From NCBI RefSeq assembly GCF_010015585.1, contig NW_022985090.1, positions 62,001 to 126,000 on the forward strand: a DNA stretch of 64,000 nucleotides, in the 5' to 3' direction. The position numbers were made by a program, and so were the translations under genes. Within the stretch, counting starts at the first letter, position 1; each line of letters opens with the position of its first letter. Positions 1 to 11,904 of the stretch are shown here, piece by piece. The stretch comes from Eremomyces bilateralis CBS 781.70 (taxonomy: Eukaryota > Ascomycota > Dothideomycetes > Eremomycetales > Eremomycetaceae). Below the pieces are notes generated by a model. It was not told the origin of the DNA, searched no databases, and worked only from the letters and a program-made list of their open reading frames with translations.

Positions 1-311
1 TGCCACTGATTCCGGTGAATGTCCCTTAGAATTCGGCAGCAGAGCGTCGAGCTGGACCGGATCCCTTTTCCATACGCTGGCTTGAGCTACTTTGTCGAAT
101 ATCTTCTTACATGACCATGGCCCAAATATGATTGGAGCGACATTCTTCGCTTCCTTTACTAGTCGCCATGGATCGATTGGCGTAGTCTAGGCCATCAGAT
201 CGAAATTCTCTGATAGGAGCAGCTCATGTAAAACGTCGAAGCGCCGCATTGGAGTCCAAATGTAGCCCCACACTTTCAAACTTCCGCAACTTCCTTTCGA
301 AAACACAGAAC

Positions 312-905
312 TCATACGTTTTTCTGCTCAGGCAGTCCAGGATTGGTCGCCAGCTCGGTTGCGTTGAAGATACCTGCCCATGGCACGGTCGTGGCCCCTC
401 TCCAGTCCAAAACTCCAATGATTTTGTAGTCCTCATCCACCAATATGATTCGATGATCCAAATCCGCATGACATAAAGGAAACGGACCTGTAGGAACCTT
501 ATCTCGGATGATGTGCGGGAGGGCGTGCATCAGAACCCAACAGACCGTGATCCACTCTTCCCTAGGGACATGTGTCCCAAAGCCCCTGGCGTTGCCGGTA
601 AGATAGGCCATGTTGATGGGGTTCATGTGCTGCCGATGGCGTGAAAAGTAATCCAACGATGGGCCTAAAGGTGGAGTCCAGGCATTGGACGAGGGAATCC
701 TAGACCGATCAACTTTGACGTTGGGTGAGCCCAGTTCGCGAGCGGGCATCCCAATCATATCGTAATTTATCAGGCTTAACTGACAATAGTAGTCTGCCAG
801 ATAGTGTGCGAACTTTGCGCAATGATCTGCTGGCACGATTTCGCAGGCCTGCAGCCAAGTCGCAGAGGTAGTTGAAGTTTGCTTCCACGAGGACTTGCCA
901 TATCT
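312..905 (-). pseudogene. APH-like phosphotransferase relic (fungal aminoglycoside-phosphotransferase fold)
   Basis: The minus-strand frame has the C-terminal half of a fungal APH-type small-molecule kinase: a helix of the form ADYYCQL, then a catalytic-loop-like CHADLDHRIILVDEDYK stretch (His-x-Asp, with the usual Asn-containing segment weakened) and the family's GVLDWRGATTVPW strand, where the Asp would bind metal. Substrates of fungal members are generally unknown. The reading frame stops soon after this strand; a different frame (224-469) continues over the place where the C-terminal helices should lie. No convincing N-terminal nucleotide-binding lobe is visible upstream to about position 1080. 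I read it as a truncated or decayed gene, although the missing part could lie outside an unrecognised intron. A second relic of the same fold lies at 30.5-31.2 kb. Confidence 0.5.
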
Positions 906-2620
906 GACTATGCAGGCCGCTTCATTTGGGGTTCAGACTGGACACAGGAACCCAAGTCTTGTTCAAAGCTCAGGAGGTGACTATAACTAATTCAGACCGG
1001 GGAGTGCAGATCTGAATTGAAAGGGCAGTGGACCGAATCGAAGGTGCTGGTAATATAAGGAGACGCCGGTGAGACTTAGCCATGCCAGCAGACACACCAC
1101 AGGAACAAATGGAAGCAAACAGTTTGGTTCTTTATATGTATGAGCCAGATGTCTCGGAGATTCTCTTACTGAGTGAGAAGAAAGGACGGTGTTTCCGACC
1201 GCCGCAAGGCGCGTGGTAAGACTTCCGAATAGATATAAAAGGCACGTGTTTTAATATCAAGCCAAAGATATTGCACCAGGATTCAATCCCGAGTACTTGG
1301 TGGTTCGAAAACATGATAAACACATGATGAAGACAAAACACAATGTCCTTCATGCTATTCTTTTCACAAGCTCTTCAACGGCTGCGTCTTCTGTGGATTG
1401 CAGATCAGGTTTGTCTTGATAGTTTGGTAACCCGTAGTGCTGGTACAAGCATGGTGGAGCCTTTGTCAGTTGTTCTTCGTAAGAGAAGTAATCAGGCAAT
1501 GGCTGTTCCTTCGAATTTTCTTCACAGTTTCATATGCTCGAGATCAAGGCTGGCTTTAGAAGAGCGATCCATGGTTGTATAGAGGATGGTAGACCGAAGC
1601 AGAGATTCATATGCACAGAAAAGGAATAAAGAGAAGGTCTAACTGACGTTAGAGTAAGGCAATTTAAGATTCATTTGCAACATGACTCTAGCAGAACGCT
1701 GACTCGGATAAAGCAGTGAAGAAGCTCTCTTGACATGACTAACCATTAGAATATATATAACTAACTAGTTATAGGAGAATGAGTATTCCGATACAAGTCA
1801 TAAACAGGCCTGATCAGGATCTCTACATAAGCAGCTCAGGGAAGAAAGATATGATATGCTCTAGTTAAGTTGTAAGACCGCATTCAAGGACAAAACGCAA
1901 GTTAGTGACCTACTGCGTCTCAGCTAAGGTCACTCTTGACGGCTGTAAATCTAGGAATACGAGGCCCAGCCAGAAGTATAGCTATGCAAGCTGCGGCTGG
2001 ACAGGTATCCTCATGATTGCAGCCGTGAGGGGCCGATGGCGCGAAGAGATGACACGCTCGATAGAATCGGGGCAGTCCGAAAAATCGTCTCCCCAAAGAG
2101 GTTGTCGAGAATATTTGAAGACCCTCACGATTTCGAGGACTCCGGAAAACAGTGGCTTAGCTTGAGTCATTAGCCAAGTCTCCATGTCGCTTGACCGAAA
2201 GTAGTGGCAACATTCAAATCATCCGCTTTTGATCCGTAAGCCATCCAAATTAACTCGAAGACTTAGGTGAGTTAGGGCAACAATGGTAAGGTCAGCTATT
2301 GTGGTGTTCAAAACCATTCTTTCCTTCCATAAGATCATCAGGGGCGACTTCATCCTGTTAATACGATATTCTATTGTTGGTTTTTGAATTGACAAATGAA
2401 ACGAAGTATGACATCCCGGTCCTTGAATGTACACGTTAAGCAGTCTGATCAATAGGAGATGACTGGGATCATAGCCGCAAGCCGAGCTCCGCGTGTGGGG
2501 AAGTCCATATCATACCTTATCTCCAACTTCACGGTCGCGGATTCGCGATGTTTATTAATTAGGCGTGCAAGCTTCGAGAGAGAACTAATTTACAATCCCA
2601 AATACAAACCTAATATCAAG
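906..2620. other. Intergenic, no gene recognised
   Basis: Only short frames without recognisable domains are present. The 3' end of this stretch should contain the promoter of the amidase gene that starts at 2621. Confidence 0.6.
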
Positions 2621-4487
2621 ATGGCCGAGTGGGAAGTGATTGCAAAGCGCAAACAGCAAGAGCGCGACTCCAAGATCCCCGCGGCCTGGCTGCTGCCGAC
2701 CAGCCCTGCCGATAATCACAATGTCCTCCAGGTCCCTGGAAAGGCGGGCATATTGACGCCAGCCGAAATCGACATCACCGAGAACTACGATGCCACAGGA
2801 TTGCGAGATGCCATTGCCGCCGGCAAATTAAAGAGCCTGGATGTTGCGAAAGCGTTCAGCAAACGAGCTGCAATCGCCCAACAGCTGGTTCGTCCCCTTA
2901 ATGCCGAGCCTTCGGGATGGAAATCATGCTGACGGTGGCAGACCAACTGCTTGACGGAGATTTTCTTTGATGAGGCCCTGAAGCGAGCGGAGGAATTGGA
3001 TGCCTACTATGCGAAGCACGGCCAGACCGTGGGCCCTCTTCATGGCGTGCCGGTTTCTATCAAGGACTGTTTCAGGGTAAAGGGGGCCGACTCAACCACC
3101 GGAATTGCTTCGTTGGCATTCAAACCAGCCGTAACGGAGTCAGCCCTTGTGCAGATCCTGCGAAAGGCTGGTGCAGTCCTGCATTGCAAAACTAATGTGC
3201 CCATGACCATGATGGCTCTGGATAGTCACAACAACGTCTGGGGACGAACCATGAACCCTATCAATCGCAAAGTCACAGCGGGTGGCTCATCCGGTGGCGA
3301 AGGCGCGCTCGTCGCTATGAGAGGGTCGGCGATGGGAGTCGGAACGGATGTCGGCGGCTCGATTCGTATCCCCGCGATGTGTAATGGCCTATATGGGATC
3401 AAGCCAAGCCATCAGCGCATACCTTTCGCGAATCTGCAAGGTTCCACCGCACCCGGCGGAAGCAGGGTCGCCGTCGCAGCAAGCGCAGGCCCTCTTACCA
3501 CGACATTGCGGGATTGCGAGCTATTCTTCGACGCTATATCTTCCCAAAAGCCGTGGGAAGTTGATCCTGAGGTGATTCCGGCCACCTGGCCATACCAGCA
3601 ACCTGCGCTATCGAAGCGAGATGCGATTATTGGTATCGTGAAACGAGACGGGTTGATTGAACCGCTCCCTCCTATTGCTCGCTTGATTGATGAAGTCGCG
3701 TCGCGTTTGAGGTCGCAGGGTATCACGGTAGTGGAAATGGACATCACGCCTCTGTTCTCCAAATGCCAGTCATTAGCGAACAAGCTGTTCGGAATTGATG
3801 GAAACAACTACGCCTTCGATCTTTTGGAATCCAAGGGAGAACCAGTGAGTGCAGATCGTATGAGCTTGACCATTAATCGTTTGCTGACTTTCTAGCTATC
3901 ACCATGGCTGGCCACTCGGTTGAAGCGAGGAAAAGTCAGGGGGTTGCCTGAAGTCACCGATCTCCATGCGCGTAGGATGGCGCTGGAGGCCGAGTTCCTG
4001 AAATACTGGAACGATACCACCACCGGACGCCAGATTGATGCCTTCATCTGCCCCATGGCGCCGCATCCGGTGCCACTCATCGACAGATTCAACGGAGTGA
4101 GCTACACTAGCTCCTTCGTCTTGCTCGACGCACCTGCTGGTGTAAGTAGCCCCGCCATCTTCCTGAGTGGTTTCCCGCTCACTCTGCTATTAGAACATCC
4201 CTGTGCGTGCATTTGGGCAACATGACCTCGAAGGCGAGGTGCCGAAGACCAAGGCGCTTTCATCTTGGGACGAGAGAAACAGAGAGCTTTGTGAGTCCAT
4301 TATGTTCGATTTTTGACCAGTATTGACTGTAGCAGGGACCAATGTCGACCGCTCCGTGTATCTGGGCACACCTCTCTGCATCCAGGTCGTCGCACCAAGG
4401 CTGCAAGAGAGACGGTTGACGGAGGCTATGAAGGTCATCGATGATGCTCTCAAGGCTTCTGGATCTGACACCAAATCGAAATTGTAA
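2621..4487 (+). CDS. Amidase signature family hydrolase (fungal general amidase/acetamidase type)
   Basis: Five exons join to one frame of 554 residues: 2621-2887, 2942-3844, 3896-4141, 4194-4290 and 4336-4487. All four introns are 45-54 bp with GT..AG ends and the phases agree. The protein should hydrolyse the C-N bond of a carboxamide; the substrate cannot be told. The Ser-cisSer-Lys triad is visible: Lys130 in SIKDC, Ser205 in GGSSGGEGAL and nucleophile Ser229 in GTDVGGSIR. The Lys-to-Ser and Ser-to-Ser spacings (99 and 24) equal those of mammalian FAAH (K142/S217/S241). There is no signal peptide, so it is probably cytosolic, unlike the secreted amidase at 61.2 kb. The ATG at 2621 is preferred because it fits the family N-terminus; an in-frame ATG-less extension lies upstream. 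Confidence 0.9.
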
Positions 4488-5074
4488 AATCAGCGTAGCA
4501 TTCTTACCAAACCGATTTAGCTATGGGCAATAATTCATTGGAATTTGTGATAAGGAACCGCATATGTCGTTCAGCTACCCGTCCGAGAGCTCCGCAATGC
4601 TGATAGCTTTGTCGTGGCGCGTGAAAACCACACCGGAATATTCTGTTCAGGTCGTCTCCAGAGTACTGCATGCCTATACAGTTAATCGAAACCATCATTG
4701 GGTATCATATATGTAAATATGGAATTGAGAACTGTTGTCCAGTTGGCTTCTTGAAAGAAGATCGTCGCATCACGTGCACTCGACAGGGATCCTTCATCTA
4801 GAAAGTTCGAGCCACGAATCGCAATTATGGTTGATGTGGCTCCAAGGACAGTTACATGACCACTCAATAATGTGAACGAAAGATTATGAACTCTCTTCCT
4901 CGACACTATTAACGTCCGCAGAGTCCATAGGGGGACTCGGTCAGCGACTTGCTCATGCAGACGGAAGACACTCTTTTGATACCCTTTTCGGCTTCACCCT
5001 TCAGCTGCGCCTGCAGCGCTCCCTTCGCGCTCTCCATCTATCGTCCGGTCATCGGATGAACAACAAGTCTCAAA
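4488..5074. other. Intergenic region between amidase and SEC63
   Basis: No coding signal. It should hold the amidase 3' UTR and the promoter of the SEC63 gene, which reads the same way. Confidence 0.6.
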
Positions 5075-7281
5075 ATGAGCACCGATTACAATTATGATGA
5101 ACAGGGCCAATATTTTCCCTACTTCATCCTTACGATTACCGCCCTAATTACCCTTCCGACCACATACTCGGTTCTTGCGCCGAGCAAAGGTATGACAGCG
5201 TGAGACCGCGATAATCAGGTGGTGCTAATGTTGATGACAGAGCTTGAAAACACCGCACCTCGAATCCAGTCCGATTTCAAACCCGAACATGCCGATCTTA
5301 TTGAAGGACAACGGCGAAAGCAGAAGAGGCGGGAGCGAAAGGTGAAGCGGATGATGCTATCTGTCGGAGGATGGCTCCTCATGGCATGGATGGTGTACCT
5401 GATGGTGGTGACGACAAGGACGGTACCAAAAATATGGGACCCATATGATGTCCTAGGGATCTCGAGAGTATGTGTTTTGGATCTTTGGTGTGGTTGACCA
5501 CATGCTGATCGAAAGCAGTCTTTGAACGAGAAAGAGATCAAGAAACACTACCGCAAGCTTTCCCTCACGCAACATCCTGACAAAGTCACACTTGATCCCG
5601 AGAGGAATATCACGACCGACTCGGTCAACAACCATTGGGTAGACATTACCAAGGCATATAAAGCACTCACCGATGATGAAATAAGGAACAACTACCTCCA
5701 GTACGGCCACCCGGACGGCAAGCAGAGCTTCAGCATCGGAATTGCGCTGCCCAAATTCCTTATTGAAGAGGGCAATGGGAAATACGCGCTTCTCCTGTAC
5801 GGAGGACTACTAGCCGTATTCTTGCCTTACATCGTTGGACGATGGTGGTATGGGAGCCAGCGAGTCACAAAAGAAGGCGTTCTTGTCACGAGCGCTGGCA
5901 ATATCTTCCGGGAATACCAGGAGACCTCCGATGAAGCCGCAGTCATTACTACTCTAAGCAGTGGAGAGGAGTTTGATGAGGTGCTGAGCGGTCGTGCGGA
6001 CAGCGGCTTATCGAAACTCGAGCAGAAAGTGCTCTCAGACGACGAGACATCCCCACTAGCCGGACTTATCAGTGAGGCCAATAAGAACAAACTGAAAGAT
6101 ATGGAAGGCGTCCGACGAAAGGCATTGGGTCTTCTCTGGGCATACCTTGGACGGATTGAGTTGGAGGACGAATCGTTGAACGATGAAAAGTTGGAATGTG
6201 CCACCAAAGCAATCGCTTTGAACGAGAGCTACTCATCGATCGCCCTGGCCTATGGAAACATTCAACCTCTCCTCTCATCCTACCGCACTTCGCAATGCTT
6301 AATCCAGGCCTTCCCACCAGGCGGGTCGCCTCTCCTTCAGCTCCCTTTCATCACCCCTACCATCGCGAAAGCCATCGAAGGTGAAGACTCGCGGCGCCAT
6401 CTCCGAGTTACCGACTACATGAACCTTCCAGCCGACATTCGAAAGAAGCGCTCCGTCGGACCCGACTTGCTCACTCCCCAGCAATACCAGTCCGCCGTCG
6501 CGCTCGCGTCCCAACTCCCCAACCTGCACGTCGAGAAGGCGTTCTTCAAGGTCGTCGGCGAGAAATACATCGTCCCCAACAGCTTCGTACAGTTCATCAT
6601 CAAAGCCCGCCTCATTCCTCCCGGATCCACCAAAGTCCCTGACCCGGACCCGAAGGACCTCGAAGAGCCCGACCCGAAAGGCAACAAGACAATCGCCGAC
6701 GACCCCAACGAAAAGCGCGAACAGCCGCCCCTAGCCCACGCGCCGTACTTCCCCCGCGACAAAGCGCCGCAATGGCACGTGTTCCTCGCCGACGGCAAGC
6801 AGGGGAAGCTCGCCGTGCCGCCGTTCACGTTCAATACCTTCAACAAGGCGGTGTACGACGAGGCGGGGAACCCGACGTACGCGGTGCTTACATTGCGGAT
6901 GCAGTTCGGTGCGCCGCCGCAAGCGGGAAAATATACGTTCGCGTGCTACATCACGTGCGATTCGTATGTTGGGCTGGATACCAAGATCGATGTCACGATG
7001 AATGTGGAGGATGCGAGTAAGGCGGAGGCGATTGATATCGTTGATGATGATGCGGAGATTGCGAGAGGTATGTTACTCTGTTTGCTTCCTACGTCGATTG
7101 ATAGGACTTTGGCTAACGATGTTTGACAGATGAGGCAGAATCTCTCATCGGCGGCGCCAAAGCCGCAGCTGCGAGCGGCCGACTACCCAGCATGGGCGAT
7201 TCGGACGACGAGAGCGGGACGGATGAGGATGTCGAGACGGAGAGCGAGACGGATACGGAGACGGACACGGATGGGGAGTGA
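5075..7281 (+). CDS. SEC63: Sec63, ER translocon J-domain subunit
   Basis: Exons 5075-5189, 5241-5467, 5519-7067 and 7130-7281 give 680 residues. Order: short lumenal N-terminus (YDEQGQYFPYF), first membrane segment, charged loop (RRKQKRRERK), second membrane segment around residues 85-105, DPYDVLGI and a lumenal J domain with HPD at 133-135, then a third membrane segment, a long Brl/Sec63 domain, and a strongly acidic Asp/Glu/Thr tail. This is the textbook Sec63 architecture: it recruits BiP/Kar2 to the Sec61 channel and binds Sec62 through the acidic tail. Length matches yeast and Aspergillus orthologues. The first intron falls straight after the first transmembrane helix and the second directly before the J domain. 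No defect is seen. Confidence 0.95.
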
Positions 7282-8713
7282 TTGACATGGCGGTTTCCAA
7301 AAATTCATGGCGTTATATCCGCTTGTTCTCTCGTATCCTCGCACAGTGTAAAGTATATCCTAGTCCATGAGCATCGTGCAGGTGTTTGGTGCCAATATGA
7401 GTTCGAGCAAGGACGCGAGGGGCAATATGCTTTAGGTTGGTTATCAAATTCCGATTGACTATTGAGACCGATACCTTGTCGACCATGAGTCTTTTCCAGC
7501 CATGAAACCTTTCTGCCTCAACGATCTTGCCACCATTTGTGAATAAATCGACCTCATGGTCAGGAGACAATCAACATGCCTGACTGCCTCATAAGCGACC
7601 CTTCACCGACCATGAAGCCACCCGATATGTTCTGAACCCTGAATCCTCGCCTGATCATCAGCAGGCCACTTCAGGGGCAATCACCGCCGCAATTGCGCCT
7701 TACTTATTATGCCTTGTATGCCTTTTGCGTGGCAACCAAACCCCTCCTTCCATTAGGATGCAGGTCATCTACATGCTAGTGGGGGTACGGAATACTGCGC
7801 CTGGTTGCTCGGCTCCCTGCATGATTCAAGGTAGCCCATTAAGCGCGATACTAGTTTCGCACCAGGGGGCATGTGTTCGAGAAGATATTGCGAAGGTTGG
7901 GCTGTGCCGCAGGTCGATGTTGTTTCCTTTGCCGCTTTGCAGTTGTCAACTGCCAGGGCGGAGTGGTGGCTTAGCAGTTAGCATTCCGACCCGTCGAAGT
8001 GAGGATCAGCCAATCATATCGTGGTACATTCATCAATGTAAAAAATGCCATATGGCCAATCAATCAATTCCTGGCGTCCACTGGTAATGACTTTGCCCCA
8101 TATTTCAGCCGTTTACGGCGTAGCGCGTGTGCAGAGATTGGAGTATCTAAAGAAATCAAAGCGAATCGACCAGCACTAGATGGCATCGCCGTAGTGTCTA
8201 GAACTGCCTTGTCCTGTGGATCTCAATGCCAATATCAACGTCTCTCTCTGTTATGCTTGAGACGACAGGGACATCCTCAATCAATATTTGAGCTTAGCAG
8301 GACATGGCATAGCCTATCTCAAGGCCACCGAAAGGCGATACTGTAGGCAGTGCATTCATATCCGTTGGTGAAATGCATGGAGGATCATGGAGGAGGTCTT
8401 GGAGGAGGTCTATAAGAAAGGAGAAACCGTCTCCCCTATGCTATGAATGCTTTCAGATCCTGATATAACTTGATCAAGAAAACAGCCCGTGGAATATCCA
8501 ATCTAATATTTTAGCCATATCACAAAGCCGAAGGGTGCCTTGCTGGGGTACCTACCGACCTAAACCGAAGAATATACTTCGTCGCTTCCGTTTGCGAGTC
8601 AGAAATCGCCCGTTTGCTTTCACTTAAATCGCGTCATCATGTCCTTAACTGTGTTGAATTCACAATGCCATCCCTCAGATTCTCCCTCTCCGCTTATCCA
8701 CAGATCAAGCACC
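7282..8713. other. Intergenic, with a tRNA-like 5' half
   Basis: No protein gene recognised. Near 7968-8010 there is a stretch with a perfect Pol III A-box match (TGGCTTAGCAG) in a D-arm-like context, but no B box follows at tRNA distance. GGAGG-rich short repeats occur at 8380-8420. Confidence 0.4.
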
Positions 8714-9770
8714 ATGGAGCGCCGACAGAGCATCTTCAAGAACTTGAAAAGCAAGTTCGGGAGCAAGAATTCCAATTCTACCTCACGGCAGGACTCGTTC
8801 GAACCAGCATCATCTCCTACAAGTATGGCTGATCGAAATCCACTGCAAAATCTTTCCCCGGTAACTCGTCGACCTAGTGAGTTCCCATGTCCAAACGATA
8901 CCAACACATCCAATCTAACGCCAATTTAGTCCGTCCTGGCATGAACGCTTTTATCACCCCCTCAAATGAGCCACCGCCAGCATACACCCCCGCCGCGAAC
9001 TCCCAGCCCAACCCCGCCATCGGCACCTCTGCCGCCGCCTCGGACGACACCTACGCCTTCCTCGGCTCCTTCGACACCGTCTTCCTCATCGACGACTCTG
9101 GCTCCATGGCCGGCCGCTCCTGGCGCGAAACCGCCCAGGCCCTCGAGACCATCACACCCATTTGCACCGTGCACGACGCCGACGGGATCGACCTGTACTT
9201 CCTTAACCAGGCAGACAGCCCGTACTACCGGCACGTGCAGTCGGTCGCCACGGTGCGGGAGATCTTCAGCACGGTGCGGCCGCGCGGTGGGACGCCGACG
9301 GGGCAGCGGCTGAATCAGATCTTGCGGCCATATGTGGCACGGTGTGCGAAGAACGTCGACGCGGTGAAGCCGTTGAACGTGATTGTGATCACGGACGGGG
9401 CGCCGAGCGATGATGTGGAGAGCGTGTTGATCAGTGCGGCGAAGAAGTTGGATAAGATGGACGCGCCGGCGTGGCAGGTGGGGGTGCAATTTTTCCAGGT
9501 GGGGAGGGAGCCTGGGGCGAAGGAGCATTTGAAGCAGTTAGATGATGAGTTGGCGGAGTTGGCAGGGGAAGATGATCTGAGGGATATGGTGGATACGGTG
9601 CCGTTTACGGGGGACAACGATGCGCAGCTGACGGGTGATGGGATACTGAAGGTAAGCACAATCACGACCAAGGAACACGCAGCCGCTAATCTAAAATAAA
9701 TCAGGTTGTACTCGGCGCTGTAACTCGTCGGCTAGACCGAAAGCGGTCAAAGGACCTGCATCGTAAGTGA
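8714..9770 (+). CDS. von Willebrand factor A (vWA) domain protein
   Basis: Exons 8714-8876, 8930-9651 and 9705-9770 give 316 residues. After a Ser/Asn-rich, probably disordered N-terminus of about 75 residues there is one vWA domain with a full MIDAS set: DDSGSM (D-x-S-x-S), the Thr in GGTPTG, and the Asp in ITDGAPSDD. Such domains bind a divalent ion and a protein ligand; in fungi this stand-alone intracellular form is common but its partner is not known to me. The C-terminus is basic (TRRLDRKRSKDLHRK). An in-frame ATG at 8639 would add 25 residues; 8714 is chosen because MERRQSIFKNLKSKFG looks like the usual start, but both are possible. The 9652-9704 intron is short and GT..AG. Confidence 0.85.
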
Positions 9771-10339
9771 GGATAAGATCCATACACCTTGTATCATGAG
9801 GGCGTCGAGCTATGAAGCGAAATAAGAACCCCTGATCAGAAGAGATCGAAGGGCTTACATCGTCAATCCTAGCGGATACGCCGGCTGGATCCCTATGGAT
9901 GGAATAGGGATTGGCGTTTGAGGTTTTCTGTCAGCTCTTGGCTCTGCGCTGCTCCGTTGCTCTGGAACATGTGCTTTTATATCTCCTTTCTCCTTGCGGT
10001 TCACGGCTTGCTCGTACAAGACAGCGTCAACTTAGGCTTTGAGTGATTTCATAGGTGTCAAGGAGGCTTGCAGATGAGTTAGTATCGCTAACTACTTAAG
10101 ATATGGAACACATAGATACCGAAATATGGAACCTATTCTCCGATGCCCTTGAAACACATAATTCCATCTGGCAGTTTGCCTGGGTTGTATCCTTTGTCCA
10201 ACTTGACCTTGGGTCTCACTAGGACAACAATAATCTAGACCAACTAGATAGGACTGTCTCCAGGGGTTCCGGAAGCAAAAGCAGCATAAACACTATCAAG
10301 AAAATCAATTCGGCCCCCATTCCCATTCCCATTCCCCAC

Positions 10340-10533
10340 CCACAATAATAACAATGAAAAAGAACACACCAGCTGCGACTTGATCGTAGGACCTCTGTCC
10401 AGCAAAAGGAGAAGGAGCCACCCGGCGAAACCAGGTGACAGGATAATTTTTGAAGCCGAAGCCGTCAAAAGACTTGTGTTGGTCAACTACTTCTCCGAAA
10501 TACAATTCAAGATTTAAAAATATATAATTATCA
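10340..10533 (-). repeat. SINE-like tRNA-related repeat, copy A
   Basis: Read on the minus strand, this copy begins with a TATATATTTTTAAA-type leader, then GGAGAAGTAG followed by an A-box-like segment, a middle with CTTCTCCTTTTGCTGGAC, then CCTACGATCAAGTCGCAG and a tail rich in TTATTGTTATTATTG. The same modules in the same order occur in copies B, C and D. The ends are approximate and no target duplication was found. Confidence 0.6.
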
Positions 10534-10787
10534 AATTTCGTCAAGTGAAAATGCTTTGTTCTGAGCTTCTGGTCGGATCTGCGATCAATCGCTGCGGAGA
10601 GATAGATGACTGGTCAAGGATGGCTGGGCTGACTGCTTCATGTCCGTCTGCCTCAGATCATCGCGCTGAGCCTCCCCGCTCGTAAACGTCAGCTAAACAT
10701 AACAAGTGTGAGCCACTCGTAAGTCTATAGTTAAAGGAGATAATGTACCGGATAATCTGCCCGAGGGCTCTCTTACTTCTCATACCT

Positions 10788-10962
10788 AAACAACAATACT
10801 AACAATAAGAAGCAAGACCACCAACAGTGACTTGATTTTCACTCCCCATCGGCGGAAGGAGAAGTGATCGACCCAACATTGTGCCCCTCTCTCTTCTAAC
10901 CCGAAGTTTTAATTAAACCACTACTTCGAGAGGAAATAGAACCTTTAAAAATATATACCATA
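10788..10962 (-). repeat. SINE-like tRNA-related repeat, copy B
   Basis: This is the most diverged copy. On the minus strand it has TATATATTTTTAAAGG, CGAAGTAGTGG, CTTCTCCTTCCGCCG, AAAATCAAGTCACTGTTGG and a TTATTGTTAGTATTGTTG tail, collinear with copy A about 250 bp away and in the same orientation. Confidence 0.55.
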
Positions 10963-11904
10963 AGCCTGGTCTACAACGTGTCATTTGGTCCGACAAGCAT
11001 GTCTATCAACCACAGGCTTACATAGCTGTTGATTGCCTGCCTGGCTTGAGTACATATTCCTAAGAGTTTCGCTTTCTGGGGGTGAACAGATCGATGGTAC
11101 CTCTGGAGTCTGGGGACTTTGGACTCCTAGCGCCCAGGACAGGCTCTTATAGCCCCTAAAATTGGGGAGGTTGAGAACTGAGACTCCACTTACTTTCCCA
11201 TGACCCGCCCATTTTCGAGGGACTCACTTTTGCCCGTCAGTGGCATAGGAGGATATTCGAAGCGCACCCTTACTTAGGAAGGCCGTGATACATACCTCAG
11301 GTGCAGCAGCAAAAGAAGACGTGTACTGCGCTTCCGTGTCGATTACCAGTAGTTAAGACCAGCTTATAAGCTTCCGCATGTATGTATCGCGAACATCGAC
11401 AAGCTTTCTAAATCTTATAAGATCATGTGAACGTCCGCTTCCTTAACCTGGGCAAGTATATTACTACAAAGAAGTCCGCTAGTTCCGCTTAATCTGAGTT
11501 CCCGATCGTGGTGTCAGACTCACAGTCAGAGCCTTGAACTTTGCTCAGACTTTATCAGCTGGGACTCAGCCGGCAACTGTGCTCCCTGGCCAATATGGCG
11601 TTCCGCTATACCCAATGAAGCCAGCTTCTTTTTTAGCATTCTCCATTAAATATTGACCAATCATATGCCTTAAGGCCAGAGGGCACCAAGTCTAAGAGAT
11701 TTCTGCATAGTTTTGTGTGGATGTGTACAGCATCCTATCATGATATAGGTGAGATAACTTCCATCGTTAAGTGAACTCGATACAGAAGGATTCTCGCTAA
11801 CCTGTTATCAGAAATTGATTCTACGCGTGGACTTCCACATTTCATCAAGTTTTAGGACCAATCCAACCACTACAGTAAAAGAACGCGTTATCTTCCCTTT
11901 CGCT

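Larger units (their letters stand above)
9771..11904. other. Start of a repeat island; gene-free apart from SINE-like copies
   Basis: No protein-coding signal. Two copies of the SINE-like repeat lie at 10340-10533 and 10788-10962. The rest is A+T-leaning unique sequence. Confidence 0.5.

Noticed and set aside
7968-8010. tRNA 5' half with perfect A box
   Set aside because: No B box or T arm follows. At best a fragment.
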